A DNA stretch of 35,153 bases from a virus, in IMG/VR virus record IMGVR_UViG_3300046012_000297, positions 1 to 35,153 of that record; one strand, given 5' to 3'. Positions within the stretch are counted from its first letter, which is position 1. Each line of letters starts with the position of its first letter. Under the pieces are notes generated by a model. The model was not told the DNA's origin. It was given only the letters and a program-made list of their open reading frames with translations, and did no database searches. Below, piece by piece: positions 13,508 through 20,599 of the stretch. The position numbers and the translations under genes were made by a program.

Positions 13508-13584
13508 CCGGGTATAGCGCAGCCTGGAAGCGCACTCCGCCTGGGACGGAGGGGTCGGTGGTTCAAATCCATCTACCCGGACCA
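13508..13584 (+). tRNA. tRNA-Pro(TGG), C33 variant
   Basis: Acceptor CCGGGTA/TACCCGG beginning with C1 as usual for bacterial tRNA-Pro. D-stem GCGC/GCGC, anticodon arm CTCCG-CCTGGGA-CGGAG with a perfect 5-bp stem, anticodon UGG, discriminator A, encoded CCA. Position 33 is C instead of U. It lies 5 bases after tRNA-Ala and would read CCA. Confidence 0.93.
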
Positions 13585-13592
13585 ACGCACGA

Positions 13593-13668
13593 GCCCGGTT
13601 AGCTCAGACAGAAGAGCGGCGGTCCTGTAAACCGATGGTCGCGGGTGCAACTCCTGCACCGGGCTCCA
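13593..13668 (+). tRNA. tRNA-Thr(TGT), C33 variant
   Basis: Acceptor GCCCGGT/ACCGGGC, D-stem GCTC/GAGC, anticodon arm CGGT-CCTGTAA-ACCG, anticodon UGU, T-arm GCGGG-TGCAACT-CCTGC, discriminator U and encoded CCA. Position 33 is C, and the T-loop has G where the conserved pseudouridine-55 would be. The anticodon arm differs from that of tRNA-Ser by one base. A Tyr(GTA) reading is rejected because its stem would not pair and the variable loop is short. Confidence 0.88.
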
Positions 13669-13731
13669 AAAATATTCCAAAAGCGCAACTCTTGCAGAAT
13701 ATATGAGCGAGTTGTGCTACGATTCCCTGCA

Positions 13732-14205
13732 ATGCACAACGCACAACTTGGCTCAAAAGAGCGAACCTGTGTCTATGTTGAATTGGACACCAAGCGAATT
13801 CTCGGCTTCGCGCCGGAATTTGTGCAGGCGGTGATTCCGGCAGGCATCCGCTATACCGAATACACCCTCGTCTCGGCGCGGGAGATTGAGCGGTGGGTGG
13901 GGCGCTACCGGGAGCAGCAGCAACGCGATGCCGAAGAGGCGAGTTACCGGCAATTGATGCGGGAAAAGGGATTCCGGGATGCGCTGAAGTCTTCCATTCG
14001 CGCCCGCAATTCTCAGGTCAACTTATTCAATCGAGAGCTAAACAACGTGCTCATCCGCCTGATGGATGAACGCTACGAGGCCATGCTCAAGGCGAAGGCC
14101 AAGCCGGAAGTCTTTGGAGCGGCGGAGGCGTGGGAAGCGGGCAAGGATGGAGAAGACGTGGCGCTCGAAAACCCTCTGCTTCGCTTGAGGCCGGAGAATG
14201 CCTGA
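13732..14205 (+). CDS. Hypothetical protein between tRNAs and portal
   Basis: 157 residues from ATG 13732. Upstream in-frame sequence runs into tRNA-Thr and is not used. The N-terminal third is beta-rich (TCVYVELDTKRILGFAPEFV); the centre is a long charged helix or coiled coil (ERWVGRYREQQQRDAEEASY). No family recognised. It overlaps the portal start by 8 bases, so it is part of the packaging/head operon. No Shine-Dalgarno is visible; instead GTTGTGC (13711-13717) can pair with GCACAAC (13734-13740), placing the start codon in a hairpin. Confidence 0.7.
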   Translation: MHNAQLGSKERTCVYVELDTKRILGFAPEFVQAVIPAGIRYTEYTLVSAREIERWVGRYREQQQRDAEEASYRQLMREKGFRDALKSSIRARNSQVNLFNRELNNVLIRLMDERYEAMLKAKAKPEVFGAAEAWEAGKDGEDVALENPLLRLRPENA

Positions 14206-16222
14206 GCCAAAGACGCCGGAATGGCAGGCCCCTCCGGTGGAGGCTACCGGGGAGCGGCGCAAGGGCTGGTTCGATGAACTGGTGCAGAACGGGGACCGCT
14301 GGAATCACTCCCAGATCGGCACGCGCGACATCAACGAAGACATCAAACTCCTGATCGGCCTCGACCAGGACAACGACCTCAAATCGAATACCCTCCAGCC
14401 CAACATCCGCACCTTTGTCGAGACCATTACAGACCTGCGGCAGATCGCCACGCTGGGATCGAAGGCGGAGCAGTTCAAGACCACGGTTGCCGCCTACAAT
14501 CACGCGCTCAAATATGTTTTCTGGGATTCGCATTTTGTGTGGAAGTCGCGCAAGGCGCTGCAATACGCCATGCTGGGCTGCGGCTTTCTCTGGACTAAGT
14601 TTTCCCGCGATCACTACGGCTGGGGCAAAGGGCGGATGGTATTCGATGCCCTGGGGCCGCTCGAAGTTTTGCCCGAGCAGCTTCCCCCGGACAACGACAT
14701 TCAGGGCTGCTATGCGGCCACGATCATGCGTGCGATGCCGATTGCAGAGGCCCATGCGCGCTTCCCGCAGTTCCAGGAGTGGCTGAAGCCTATCTCCCGC
14801 TACGACTGGACCAAATACAACACCCTGGGCGGGCCGCGGCTAGACTTCTGGGACCGCTGGCGCTTCGGGCGCGAGGGCAACGACTGGGACAACCGCTATT
14901 GCGAGTTGCGCTATCACCTGATCCGCGATCTGCGCATCAACGATACCGGGCGCACCCTGCAAATGGGGGTTGCCGGCACGACGTGGGGCTATACCGTCCC
15001 CTCGATGGGCGACCTGATCGTAACGACCAACCCCTTCAACGGCCTGCCCGAATCCAGAAAGGCCACGGAGGAGGATTGCCGGGTCTATCCGCAATTGCGC
15101 CTCGCCATCACTAGCCCATCCGTCCCGGTTCCGATGTACGACGATACCGGCTTCGACTGGCATGGAGAGATTCCCCTCGCGCAATACGATGTGAACGATT
15201 GGGCGTGGTCGGCGCGCGGCTACTCGGCAATCCGCAATGTGGCCGGACTGGCGAAGGCCCAGCGGGCGCGGCTGTCCGAGATCAACGAAGTTCTGGCGGT
15301 TCGCAAAGACCCGCCCACCGGCTACGACTACTCCTCCGGCGTGGCGCGGACGCAGATGGAGAAGCTCGACCTTCTGCGCGCTCAAGGCGTGCGCATCGGG
15401 CTCAAGGGCGACCCCAAGAAGGCGGTCGTTTCCGTGCTACCCGATTCGATCACGGTCGATGCCGACGATTGGAAAGCGCAGGAGTTTTACGACGCGGCCA
15501 TCAAGTCTTCGCTGGGGCTATCGGACATCGCATCGCTGCGCGACCTCAAGATGAACATGTCGGACCAGAACTTCGACAAATTTATCGAGAACCTGGGGCC
15601 GATGGCCAAAGGCATCGCGGTCAACATGTGGCGGGCGCACGGCAAGATCGCGCAGATGCTGAAATACAACATCGCGCAATATATTCCCGTGGACGAGCTG
15701 GTGAAGATGGTCGGCCCCGAAGGGGTCAGCCTCGAAACCTACGACAATGACCCGCTCTCGCTCATTCCCGGACGGCTGCCGGGGGAAGTGTCCTCCTCGG
15801 AATCGCGCTTCACGAAACGGCAGCGGGCGCAATGGTTTGTCGAGCAGCTCAACGTGGTATCGACACCGGCGCAGTTGCTCAACATCACCCAACAGCAGGA
15901 GAAGATGCTCTACATGTTCTTTCTGCAGAAGGGCGTGCCTATCTCCCGCTCCACCACCATGGAAAAGCTGGGCGTGCAGGGCTACGAAGTCGAGTACGAG
16001 AAGTGGAAGGCGGAGCAGATCGCGGAAGCGGAGTGGAAGCTCGAAGTCCAGGCTGTGCTTGCCGCGAAGACGAAGGAGTTGGGACTCCAGCCTCCGCCGG
16101 AGCAAGGTCCAGGCCAAGGCAAGGGCGGAGGGCGCCCGGCAACCGGAGCCAAGCCTCCCCATGCCGAAATGAAGGGCTCTAAAGACGGCAATGTTCGCGT
16201 AGTCAACTCGCAAAGCAAGTGA
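14198..16222 (+). CDS. Portal protein (by position and size)
   Basis: 674 residues. Portal proteins form the dodecameric ring at the head vertex through which DNA passes. The call rests on size, position between terminase and scaffold/capsid, and a sequence of alternating helices and short strands; characteristic parts are DDLKSNTLQPNIRTFVETIT near residues 58-77 and a glutamine/glycine/proline-rich C-terminus (PPPEQGPGQGKGGGRPATG). Similar overall arrangements occur in portals of short-tailed phages. The ATG lies in an 8-base overlap with the previous gene, with GAGG further upstream. I do not recognise a precise family. Confidence 0.75.
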   Translation: MPEPKTPEWQAPPVEATGERRKGWFDELVQNGDRWNHSQIGTRDINEDIKLLIGLDQDNDLKSNTLQPNIRTFVETITDLRQIATLGSKAEQFKTTVAAYNHALKYVFWDSHFVWKSRKALQYAMLGCGFLWTKFSRDHYGWGKGRMVFDALGPLEVLPEQLPPDNDIQGCYAATIMRAMPIAEAHARFPQFQEWLKPISRYDWTKYNTLGGPRLDFWDRWRFGREGNDWDNRYCELRYHLIRDLRINDTGRTLQMGVAGTTWGYTVPSMGDLIVTTNPFNGLPESRKATEEDCRVYPQLRLAITSPSVPVPMYDDTGFDWHGEIPLAQYDVNDWAWSARGYSAIRNVAGLAKAQRARLSEINEVLAVRKDPPTGYDYSSGVARTQMEKLDLLRAQGVRIGLKGDPKKAVVSVLPDSITVDADDWKAQEFYDAAIKSSLGLSDIASLRDLKMNMSDQNFDKFIENLGPMAKGIAVNMWRAHGKIAQMLKYNIAQYIPVDELVKMVGPEGVSLETYDNDPLSLIPGRLPGEVSSSESRFTKRQRAQWFVEQLNVVSTPAQLLNITQQQEKMLYMFFLQKGVPISRSTTMEKLGVQGYEVEYEKWKAEQIAEAEWKLEVQAVLAAKTKELGLQPPPEQGPGQGKGGGRPATGAKPPHAEMKGSKDGNVRVVNSQSK

Positions 16223-16233
16223 GGGCAAGAGAG

Positions 16234-16452
16234 ATGGACGTAGAGCAGATTCCCATTGCGGAAGTGGAGCAATTCAAAACCTACCGCCAAGTCATCAGGG
16301 CCGCGAGCGCGGTCGAACTGATGGAATATATTTCCGCGATGGATGCGGAGATCCGGGTGCGGAAGTTTACCGGGAAGTTGACAATCAACTGGAATCAGGG
16401 TGGAACGCGGCTCATTGTCGCCGAGCAAATCGCGCCGGAATTCTCTGAATAG
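16234..16452 (+). CDS. Small hypothetical protein after the portal
   Basis: 72 residues from ATG 16234, preceded by GAGGG with 8 bases of spacing; the GTG at 16219 is a less likely start. It begins MDVEQIPIAEVEQFKTYRQV, and ends in a short beta-like segment (KFTGKLTINWNQGGTRLIVA). Only 11 bases follow the portal stop. Last gene before the promoter/terminator region at 16484-16595. Function unknown. Confidence 0.65.
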   Translation: MDVEQIPIAEVEQFKTYRQVIRAASAVELMEYISAMDAEIRVRKFTGKLTINWNQGGTRLIVAEQIAPEFSE

Positions 16453-16483
16453 CAACTTTTTCTCCGCGAAAGCGAGAAAGCTA

Positions 16484-16512
16484 TTGACAAGAATCCGTTT
16501 CCACTCTCTAAT
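16484..16512 (+). promoter_or_regulatory. Strong sigma-70-like promoter
   Basis: Perfect TTGACA (16484-16489), 17-base spacer, TCTAAT (16507-16512, 5/6). The best-scoring promoter by eye in the window. It lies after the portal operon and before the capsid genes. A hairpin with a GAAA tetraloop, TTTCT/AGAAA plus CGC/GCG, lies just upstream at about 16460-16480. Confidence 0.75.
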
Positions 16513-16518
16513 CTCGAA

Positions 16519-16596
16519 CTAGAAGAGATTCGCTGCCGCCTCCTTTTGGAGCCTCTGCAACGCCTCACGACGAAAAGCGTCGTTGAGGCGTTTTTC
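16519..16596 (+). ncRNA. Possible short RNA or attenuated leader
   Basis: Bounded by the strong promoter and the terminator only about 50 bases later, this segment would give an RNA near 78 bases. It contains CTCC-TTTT-GGAG, a small hairpin, before the terminator stem. There is no start codon with a good ribosome site. It may be a small RNA, or a leader whose terminator sets capsid gene expression. Confidence 0.4.
16561..16595 (+). terminator. Strong rho-independent terminator
   Basis: CGCCTCA-CGACG, loop AAAAG, CGTCG, a bulged T, TGAGGCG, then TTTTT: 12 base pairs with one bulge. It lies about 28 bases before the polybasic protein gene, so capsid expression must pass it by read-through. Confidence 0.88.
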
Positions 16597-16622
16597 ATTT
16601 TGGAGCAAAAAAAGGAGCCATC

Positions 16623-16736
16623 ATGGCGAAGCGTAAGGGCGGATTCAAGGTCAAGGGCGTTTCCGAGAAGAAGGAGCACAAGCGTTCCCGGAAGTCGCAC
16701 AAAAAGGGTGGACGGAAGAGAAGCCACAAAAAGTAA
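16623..16736 (+). CDS. 37-residue polybasic protein
   Basis: ATG 16623 follows AAAAAAAGGAG with ideal spacing, one of the best ribosome binding sites in the window. The protein starts MAKRKGGFKVKGVSEKKEHK and ends KSHKKGGRKRSHKK; about half of its residues are Lys, Arg or His. It is the first gene after the terminator and is directly followed (TAA-ATG) by the next gene. A DNA-condensing head protein or RNA-binding factor would fit the charge; neither is shown. Too short for ordinary gene finders. Confidence 0.75.
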   Translation: MAKRKGGFKVKGVSEKKEHKRSRKSHKKGGRKRSHKK

Positions 16737-17000
16737 ATGGCTTCCTCCCCCATGCCGCAACCCGATAACCCGCAGGCAGGAGCGCCCCAACCCGGCGGCG
16801 CTCCGCAGGCGCAACAGGCGAATCCCCTCCAGGAAATGTTGGGGAAGGTCGCCATTCTTGCCCGTCAACTGGGCGTCCAGAACACAGTTATCCAGCCAGA
16901 AATGCAGCAGATTTCCGCCATCGCGGTACAGGCTTTGCAAAAAGTCTCGCAGGCGGCCTCCGGTCCAGCGCAGCCGATGTCGGCTCCGCCACAGCAGTAG
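16737..17000 (+). CDS. Pro/Gln/Ala-rich small protein
   Basis: 87 residues; the ATG comes immediately after the previous TAA. The first 30 residues are a low-complexity Pro/Gln/Ala segment, followed by helices (NPLQEMLGKVAILARQLGVQ and EMQQISAIAVQALQKVSQAA) and another Pro-rich end. Such helical low-complexity proteins beside scaffolds are common in phage head modules. A head-assembly accessory role is an inference from position. Confidence 0.65.
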   Translation: MASSPMPQPDNPQAGAPQPGGAPQAQQANPLQEMLGKVAILARQLGVQNTVIQPEMQQISAIAVQALQKVSQAASGPAQPMSAPPQQ

Positions 17001-17013
17001 GAGATAAGAAGCA

Positions 17014-17799
17014 ATGGCTTTTACGATTGACGACCTCGCCAGCGAACTTGGAATTGACGCCGCAACCCTGAAGCCCGATGCCAGGGCGAAGTGGAACGGC
17101 TACCTCACGGAAGCCGATACCAAGTACCAGCAGGCCACCACGGCGCAGAAGGATGCCGAAGCCAAGCTCAAGCAGGTGATCGAAGAGCAGAAGGTCATCG
17201 ATCAGAACATCTCGTCCTTCGGCATGACCGAAGCGAATGTGATCGCTCTCCGGGCCAACAATGCCGCAATGGAGGCGACCCTGAAGACTCTCAAATCGCA
17301 AGGACTCGACGTGAATATTCCCGAAGCTCCCGCGGCCCCCAAGCAAGATCAGTTCGACCCCACAAAATTCCAGCAGGACGTGAACCAGTCCTTGATCCTC
17401 GGCTTCGACATGAACAACCGCTACCAGCGGCTCTACGGTACGGCGATGCCCGATGATCTCTCGGTTCTCTTGCGGGAAGCTACTCAGGCCCGCCAGCCGC
17501 TTCAGCAGTATGTGGCCGCAAAGTACGACTTTGCCGGACGCGAGAAGTCGCAGCGCGAGGAAGCGCAGAAGAAGCATGACGATGGGATTCGCGCCGCTGC
17601 GGTGAAGGAGTACCAGGAAGCCCACCCGGTCACGCAGGGCAACCCCGAGCTTCAGCGCGGAGTTTCATCCAGGCATCCGCAGCTTGCCAAACCGCGCGAG
17701 GGCGCGGACGGAAAAACATTCGCCAACCTTCCGGCGCGGCAGAAGATCGCTCAATCGGTGGGGCGCACGCGCCAGGCTCTGGCGGCAAATCAGTCTTAA
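17014..17799 (+). CDS. Candidate scaffolding protein
   Basis: 261 residues, with AGGAG upstream of ATG 17014. Composition is that of phage scaffolds: mostly charged helix, a likely coiled coil at about 33-65 (DTKYQQATTAQKDAEAKLKQ and on), glutamine and alanine rich, and a basic C-terminus (ARQKIAQSVGRTRQALAANQ) that could touch capsid protein. It lies directly before the probable major capsid gene with an 17-base gap. Scaffolds direct prohead assembly and leave before DNA packaging. Sequence similarity to a known family is not recognised. Confidence 0.7.
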   Translation: MAFTIDDLASELGIDAATLKPDARAKWNGYLTEADTKYQQATTAQKDAEAKLKQVIEEQKVIDQNISSFGMTEANVIALRANNAAMEATLKTLKSQGLDVNIPEAPAAPKQDQFDPTKFQQDVNQSLILGFDMNNRYQRLYGTAMPDDLSVLLREATQARQPLQQYVAAKYDFAGREKSQREEAQKKHDDGIRAAAVKEYQEAHPVTQGNPELQRGVSSRHPQLAKPREGADGKTFANLPARQKIAQSVGRTRQALAANQS

Positions 17800-17816
17800 A
17801 GGAAGGGTAACGAACC

Positions 17817-19094
17817 ATGGCTCTACCCAACGATCCTCTCTATAACGAACGAGACGCGGCCAGCCGGGACTTGATCCGCTACGGCATCATCTACGATTGC
17901 TTTGGCACGAACTTCCCGCTCATGGGACTGCTCAAGCAGTCGGGAGCGACCGACATTCTCTTCCAGGGAACCGGAGTGGAGAATGCTTTCGTTTACGACT
18001 ACGCGAACGGTTCGGCCACCCAGCCGGGCTCGACCATCACCCCGCAGCGCAAGCAGATGGCGACCGACTCGAAGTTTGACGAGCGGTTCTATCAGGCCAA
18101 CCTGCCGGTGGAAGAGACGGTCTACAAGCTCTACAACGCGCCGGGCGACACGCAGAAATTCTCCCAGGACGATCTCGACACCTACTGTCTGACCAAGAAG
18201 ATCGAATCCATGCTGGAGATGGATGCCTACCGTCACGGCCAGCCATCCTCGGGCAACCCCGGCGGCTCGGCTTCGGGCGTTTCGGATGATCGCAGCGATT
18301 GCATGAACGGCTTCGATGAAGCGTTCAACAACGGTGTCGATTGCTCTCCCTTCGGCAACGTCTACTCGCTTTATGGCTACATCACCCGCAACGGGGTGAC
18401 CGGGCAAGCCTACAATTCAACGCCGTACTACTGCGGCACGGGCGCAGGGACAGCGGCATCGATCACCTGGCCGGTGCTCCAAGGCGCGCTGGCTCAGCTT
18501 TCGGTCGTGGGCGCGAGAGCCAAAGTGGGCTTTACCGGCCCCTTCGGCTGGGGCGCTCTGGCGGTTATGCTGCGCCAGTCCGCCGTGGTGCAACAGCTCA
18601 GCGTTACCGAGGGAACCGACTTCGGGTGGAGGAGCGTGAACTTCGGCGGCATCACCATCCACGAAGACCCGCTCTGCCCCTCTTCGGTGGCCTTCAACTA
18701 TCTTCCCGGCGGAAACCCGGCGGCCTACGGGACAACTTCCCCGGCCAAGTACCTGGACGGCGCGGGATCGAATACCAAGCTGGCCCCGTTCACTTCGCCG
18801 ACCTATACGGTCAACGGCGCGGCGGTGGCGGCGGGAACGCTCTCCCCGACCGGCTCGAACATTCCTTCGGCAACCACCATCAACCCCGGCGAGCTGCTGA
18901 TCTTCGCAGATCCGGAAGTGCTGATGATGACTCCGCCCAAGCCGGGTTCCGGCTGGGAGTGGGACACCCGCGAAGTGCCGATTCCGAACAATATCTCAAC
19001 CAACAACCGGTATCTGAAAGTGGCTACCAACCTGTGGACGCCGCAAGCGCCGCACGGCATGAGCATCTTCGGATTCAAGGGGGTAAGGAGCTAA
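17817..19094 (+). CDS. Probable major capsid protein
   Basis: 425 residues with AAGG about 10 bases before ATG 17817. It follows the scaffold candidate, and its size, mixed alpha/beta character and glycine/alanine-rich body fit a HK97-fold capsid subunit without an N-terminal protease or long delta domain. Features include VYDYANGSATQPGSTITPQR near residues 59-78 and an unusual number of cysteines. Next gene begins 2 bases after its stop with its own AAGGAG. The call is by context; no capsid signature is diagnostic by eye. Confidence 0.75.
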   Translation: MALPNDPLYNERDAASRDLIRYGIIYDCFGTNFPLMGLLKQSGATDILFQGTGVENAFVYDYANGSATQPGSTITPQRKQMATDSKFDERFYQANLPVEETVYKLYNAPGDTQKFSQDDLDTYCLTKKIESMLEMDAYRHGQPSSGNPGGSASGVSDDRSDCMNGFDEAFNNGVDCSPFGNVYSLYGYITRNGVTGQAYNSTPYYCGTGAGTAASITWPVLQGALAQLSVVGARAKVGFTGPFGWGALAVMLRQSAVVQQLSVTEGTDFGWRSVNFGGITIHEDPLCPSSVAFNYLPGGNPAAYGTTSPAKYLDGAGSNTKLAPFTSPTYTVNGAAVAAGTLSPTGSNIPSATTINPGELLIFADPEVLMMTPPKPGSGWEWDTREVPIPNNISTNNRYLKVATNLWTPQAPHGMSIFGFKGVRS

Positions 19095-19095
19095 C

Positions 19096-19926
19096 ATGCC
19101 GCAGGTACCCTTCACCAGCTTTTATCTTGGCCCTCTGGCGGTCTATCCGAGCAACACCGGGTTGCTAGACCCCATCACCGGCGCGCCGCAAAAAGGCGGA
19201 AACTTCAATCAGGGCGATTACTGCGACCTGAGCGCGAGCGATGCGAGGGTGTGGAACCAGCAATACTCCACAAGCCTCTATCCTGGCCGCTATCGCATCG
19301 TCGGTCTGTCTCCCAATGCGACTGCCGCCAACGTCCTACTGGGTATGCCTGCCGCATTAGCGCTGGGAACCTCGGTGGACAGCGTGGTTATCAAGACTGC
19401 AGGCTCCGGTCAGACTGCCGGAACCTACACCGTTGCCGCGAGCAGCGGCGCGGCAGTGATTCAGGTGGTAGTCGGCTCCGCAGGCACGGTCATCAGCGCC
19501 ACGGTGCTGAATGGCGGCGTCTACGCGACCGGCACGGTTCCGACATTCACGCTGGTTACCGGAGGAACGGTGGGAACCGTTCTCGCGCACATGAGCGTGA
19601 ACGAAAACCTGGTCACGAGCTGGGACTCTTCGGCGGTTTCGCTAACCAACGATCCGCGCGGTCTCTTCCTCGCGCCCGTAACCTCAACCCAGATTACGGC
19701 GGGGGCCTGGATCATCGTCCAGGAGCTGGGCGTCGCAACCGCGCTCGTGGCCACCGCGACAACCACGGCGGCGGGCTCGACTGCCTACGTGAGCGCCACT
19801 GCTGGGGTCATCACCACCAACGTGGGGACCGCATACTATCAGGCCACGCTGGGCAAGACCATCGACATCGCGGCCGCGGCCACATTGACGCGGCTCGAAC
19901 TTTCGCTGCCTGTGCGCCAAGGCTAA
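19096..19926 (+). CDS. Structural protein, possible capsid decoration
   Basis: 276 residues. The N-terminal part resembles a compact domain (TSFYLGPLAVYPSNTGLLDP); the rest is very rich in Thr, Ala, Val and Gly, typical of extracellular beta structure, with AGTYTVAASSGAAVIQVVVG. Shares this composition with the following gene. Its position right after the capsid gene with AAGGAG 5 bases before the ATG suggests a highly expressed head decoration or minor capsid protein. Not recognised by family. Confidence 0.65.
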   Translation: MPQVPFTSFYLGPLAVYPSNTGLLDPITGAPQKGGNFNQGDYCDLSASDARVWNQQYSTSLYPGRYRIVGLSPNATAANVLLGMPAALALGTSVDSVVIKTAGSGQTAGTYTVAASSGAAVIQVVVGSAGTVISATVLNGGVYATGTVPTFTLVTGGTVGTVLAHMSVNENLVTSWDSSAVSLTNDPRGLFLAPVTSTQITAGAWIIVQELGVATALVATATTTAAGSTAYVSATAGVITTNVGTAYYQATLGKTIDIAAAATLTRLELSLPVRQG

Positions 19927-19935
19927 GGGGGACGC

Positions 19936-20520
19936 TTGAACACCAGTTACGTGCAAGGCCAATCCGTCGAGTATGGCGAGTTCAAGCCCGCCCTGCTTAC
20001 CGGCAACGGGCCAGCTTCCTACTCCCTTGCGGCTGGGGACGTGATTTATAACCCAGCCTCGGGCGACTACATCAACTTCCCCTCCGACTGCATGACGCAA
20101 AGCGGGCTTTACTGCCTGAGCGCGTTTCCCGTCACGGCAGGACAGATCAGGGCAGGCGCTACCTCTCCCTCGCAATCGGGCTGGGCTTGGCGCTGGTTCA
20201 ATTCCGGATCGGGCGGAGTCTTGAGCGTGGCGCAGAACGTAGCCGGTTCCAGCATGGTGCCGGGGACTTACCCGCTTATCTTTTCCGGTAGCGGCGGCGC
20301 GGCGGGCTTTGTCACCGTGTTGACGGCTACCACCATTGCAACGCCGGTCATTACAGCCGCCGGGAGCTATGCATCCGCTCCTACCGCGACCGTGGCAACG
20401 GGGGGAACGCCAGTGACCTTGACAGTTACGGCAGCCCCGACAACCACGGGACAGGTAACGGCAGCAACGAATTTATCGGCACAGGTGGTACAGTTCGGGG
20501 CCATCGTAAGTCAGCTATAG
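19936..20520 (+). CDS. Structural protein with TTG start
   Basis: 194 residues. The only sensible start is TTG at 19936, with AAGGGGG just upstream; the first in-frame ATG would remove a quarter of the protein. Begins LNTSYVQGQSVEYGEFKPAL (Met in the product). The C-terminal half is Thr/Ala/Val/Gly-rich beta-like sequence (ITAAGSYASAPTATVATGGT) as in the preceding protein, suggesting related surface domains. The gene ends just before a terminator, which closes the capsid transcript. Function inferred from position only. Confidence 0.65.
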   Translation: MNTSYVQGQSVEYGEFKPALLTGNGPASYSLAAGDVIYNPASGDYINFPSDCMTQSGLYCLSAFPVTAGQIRAGATSPSQSGWAWRWFNSGSGGVLSVAQNVAGSSMVPGTYPLIFSGSGGAAGFVTVLTATTIATPVITAAGSYASAPTATVATGGTPVTLTVTAAPTTTGQVTAATNLSAQVVQFGAIVSQL

Positions 20521-20550
20521 GACGGCTGAAAAAGATTAGGTTTAGGCAGA

Positions 20551-20587
20551 GGGCGCGGCGCTTGAGGCGCTTGCGCCCCATTTTTTT
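20551..20587 (+). terminator. Terminator after the capsid genes
   Basis: GGGCGC (20551-20556) pairs with GCGCCC (20573-20578), with an inner GCGC/GCGC pairing, followed by CATTTTTTT. It lies 30 bases after the previous stop and 12 before the next ATG, so it may attenuate rather than end transcription. Confidence 0.75.
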
Positions 20588-20599
20588 GAGGGAGCGGGA

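Noticed and set aside
13593-13668. Reading the last tRNA as Tyr(GTA)
   Set aside because: The required anticodon stem has a C-C clash and the variable loop is short, while Thr(TGT) pairs well and fits the U73 and T-arm pattern.
15518-16228. 236-residue antisense frame in the portal gene
   Set aside because: Leu/Arg/His-rich shadow of a well-supported portal gene; no start signal.
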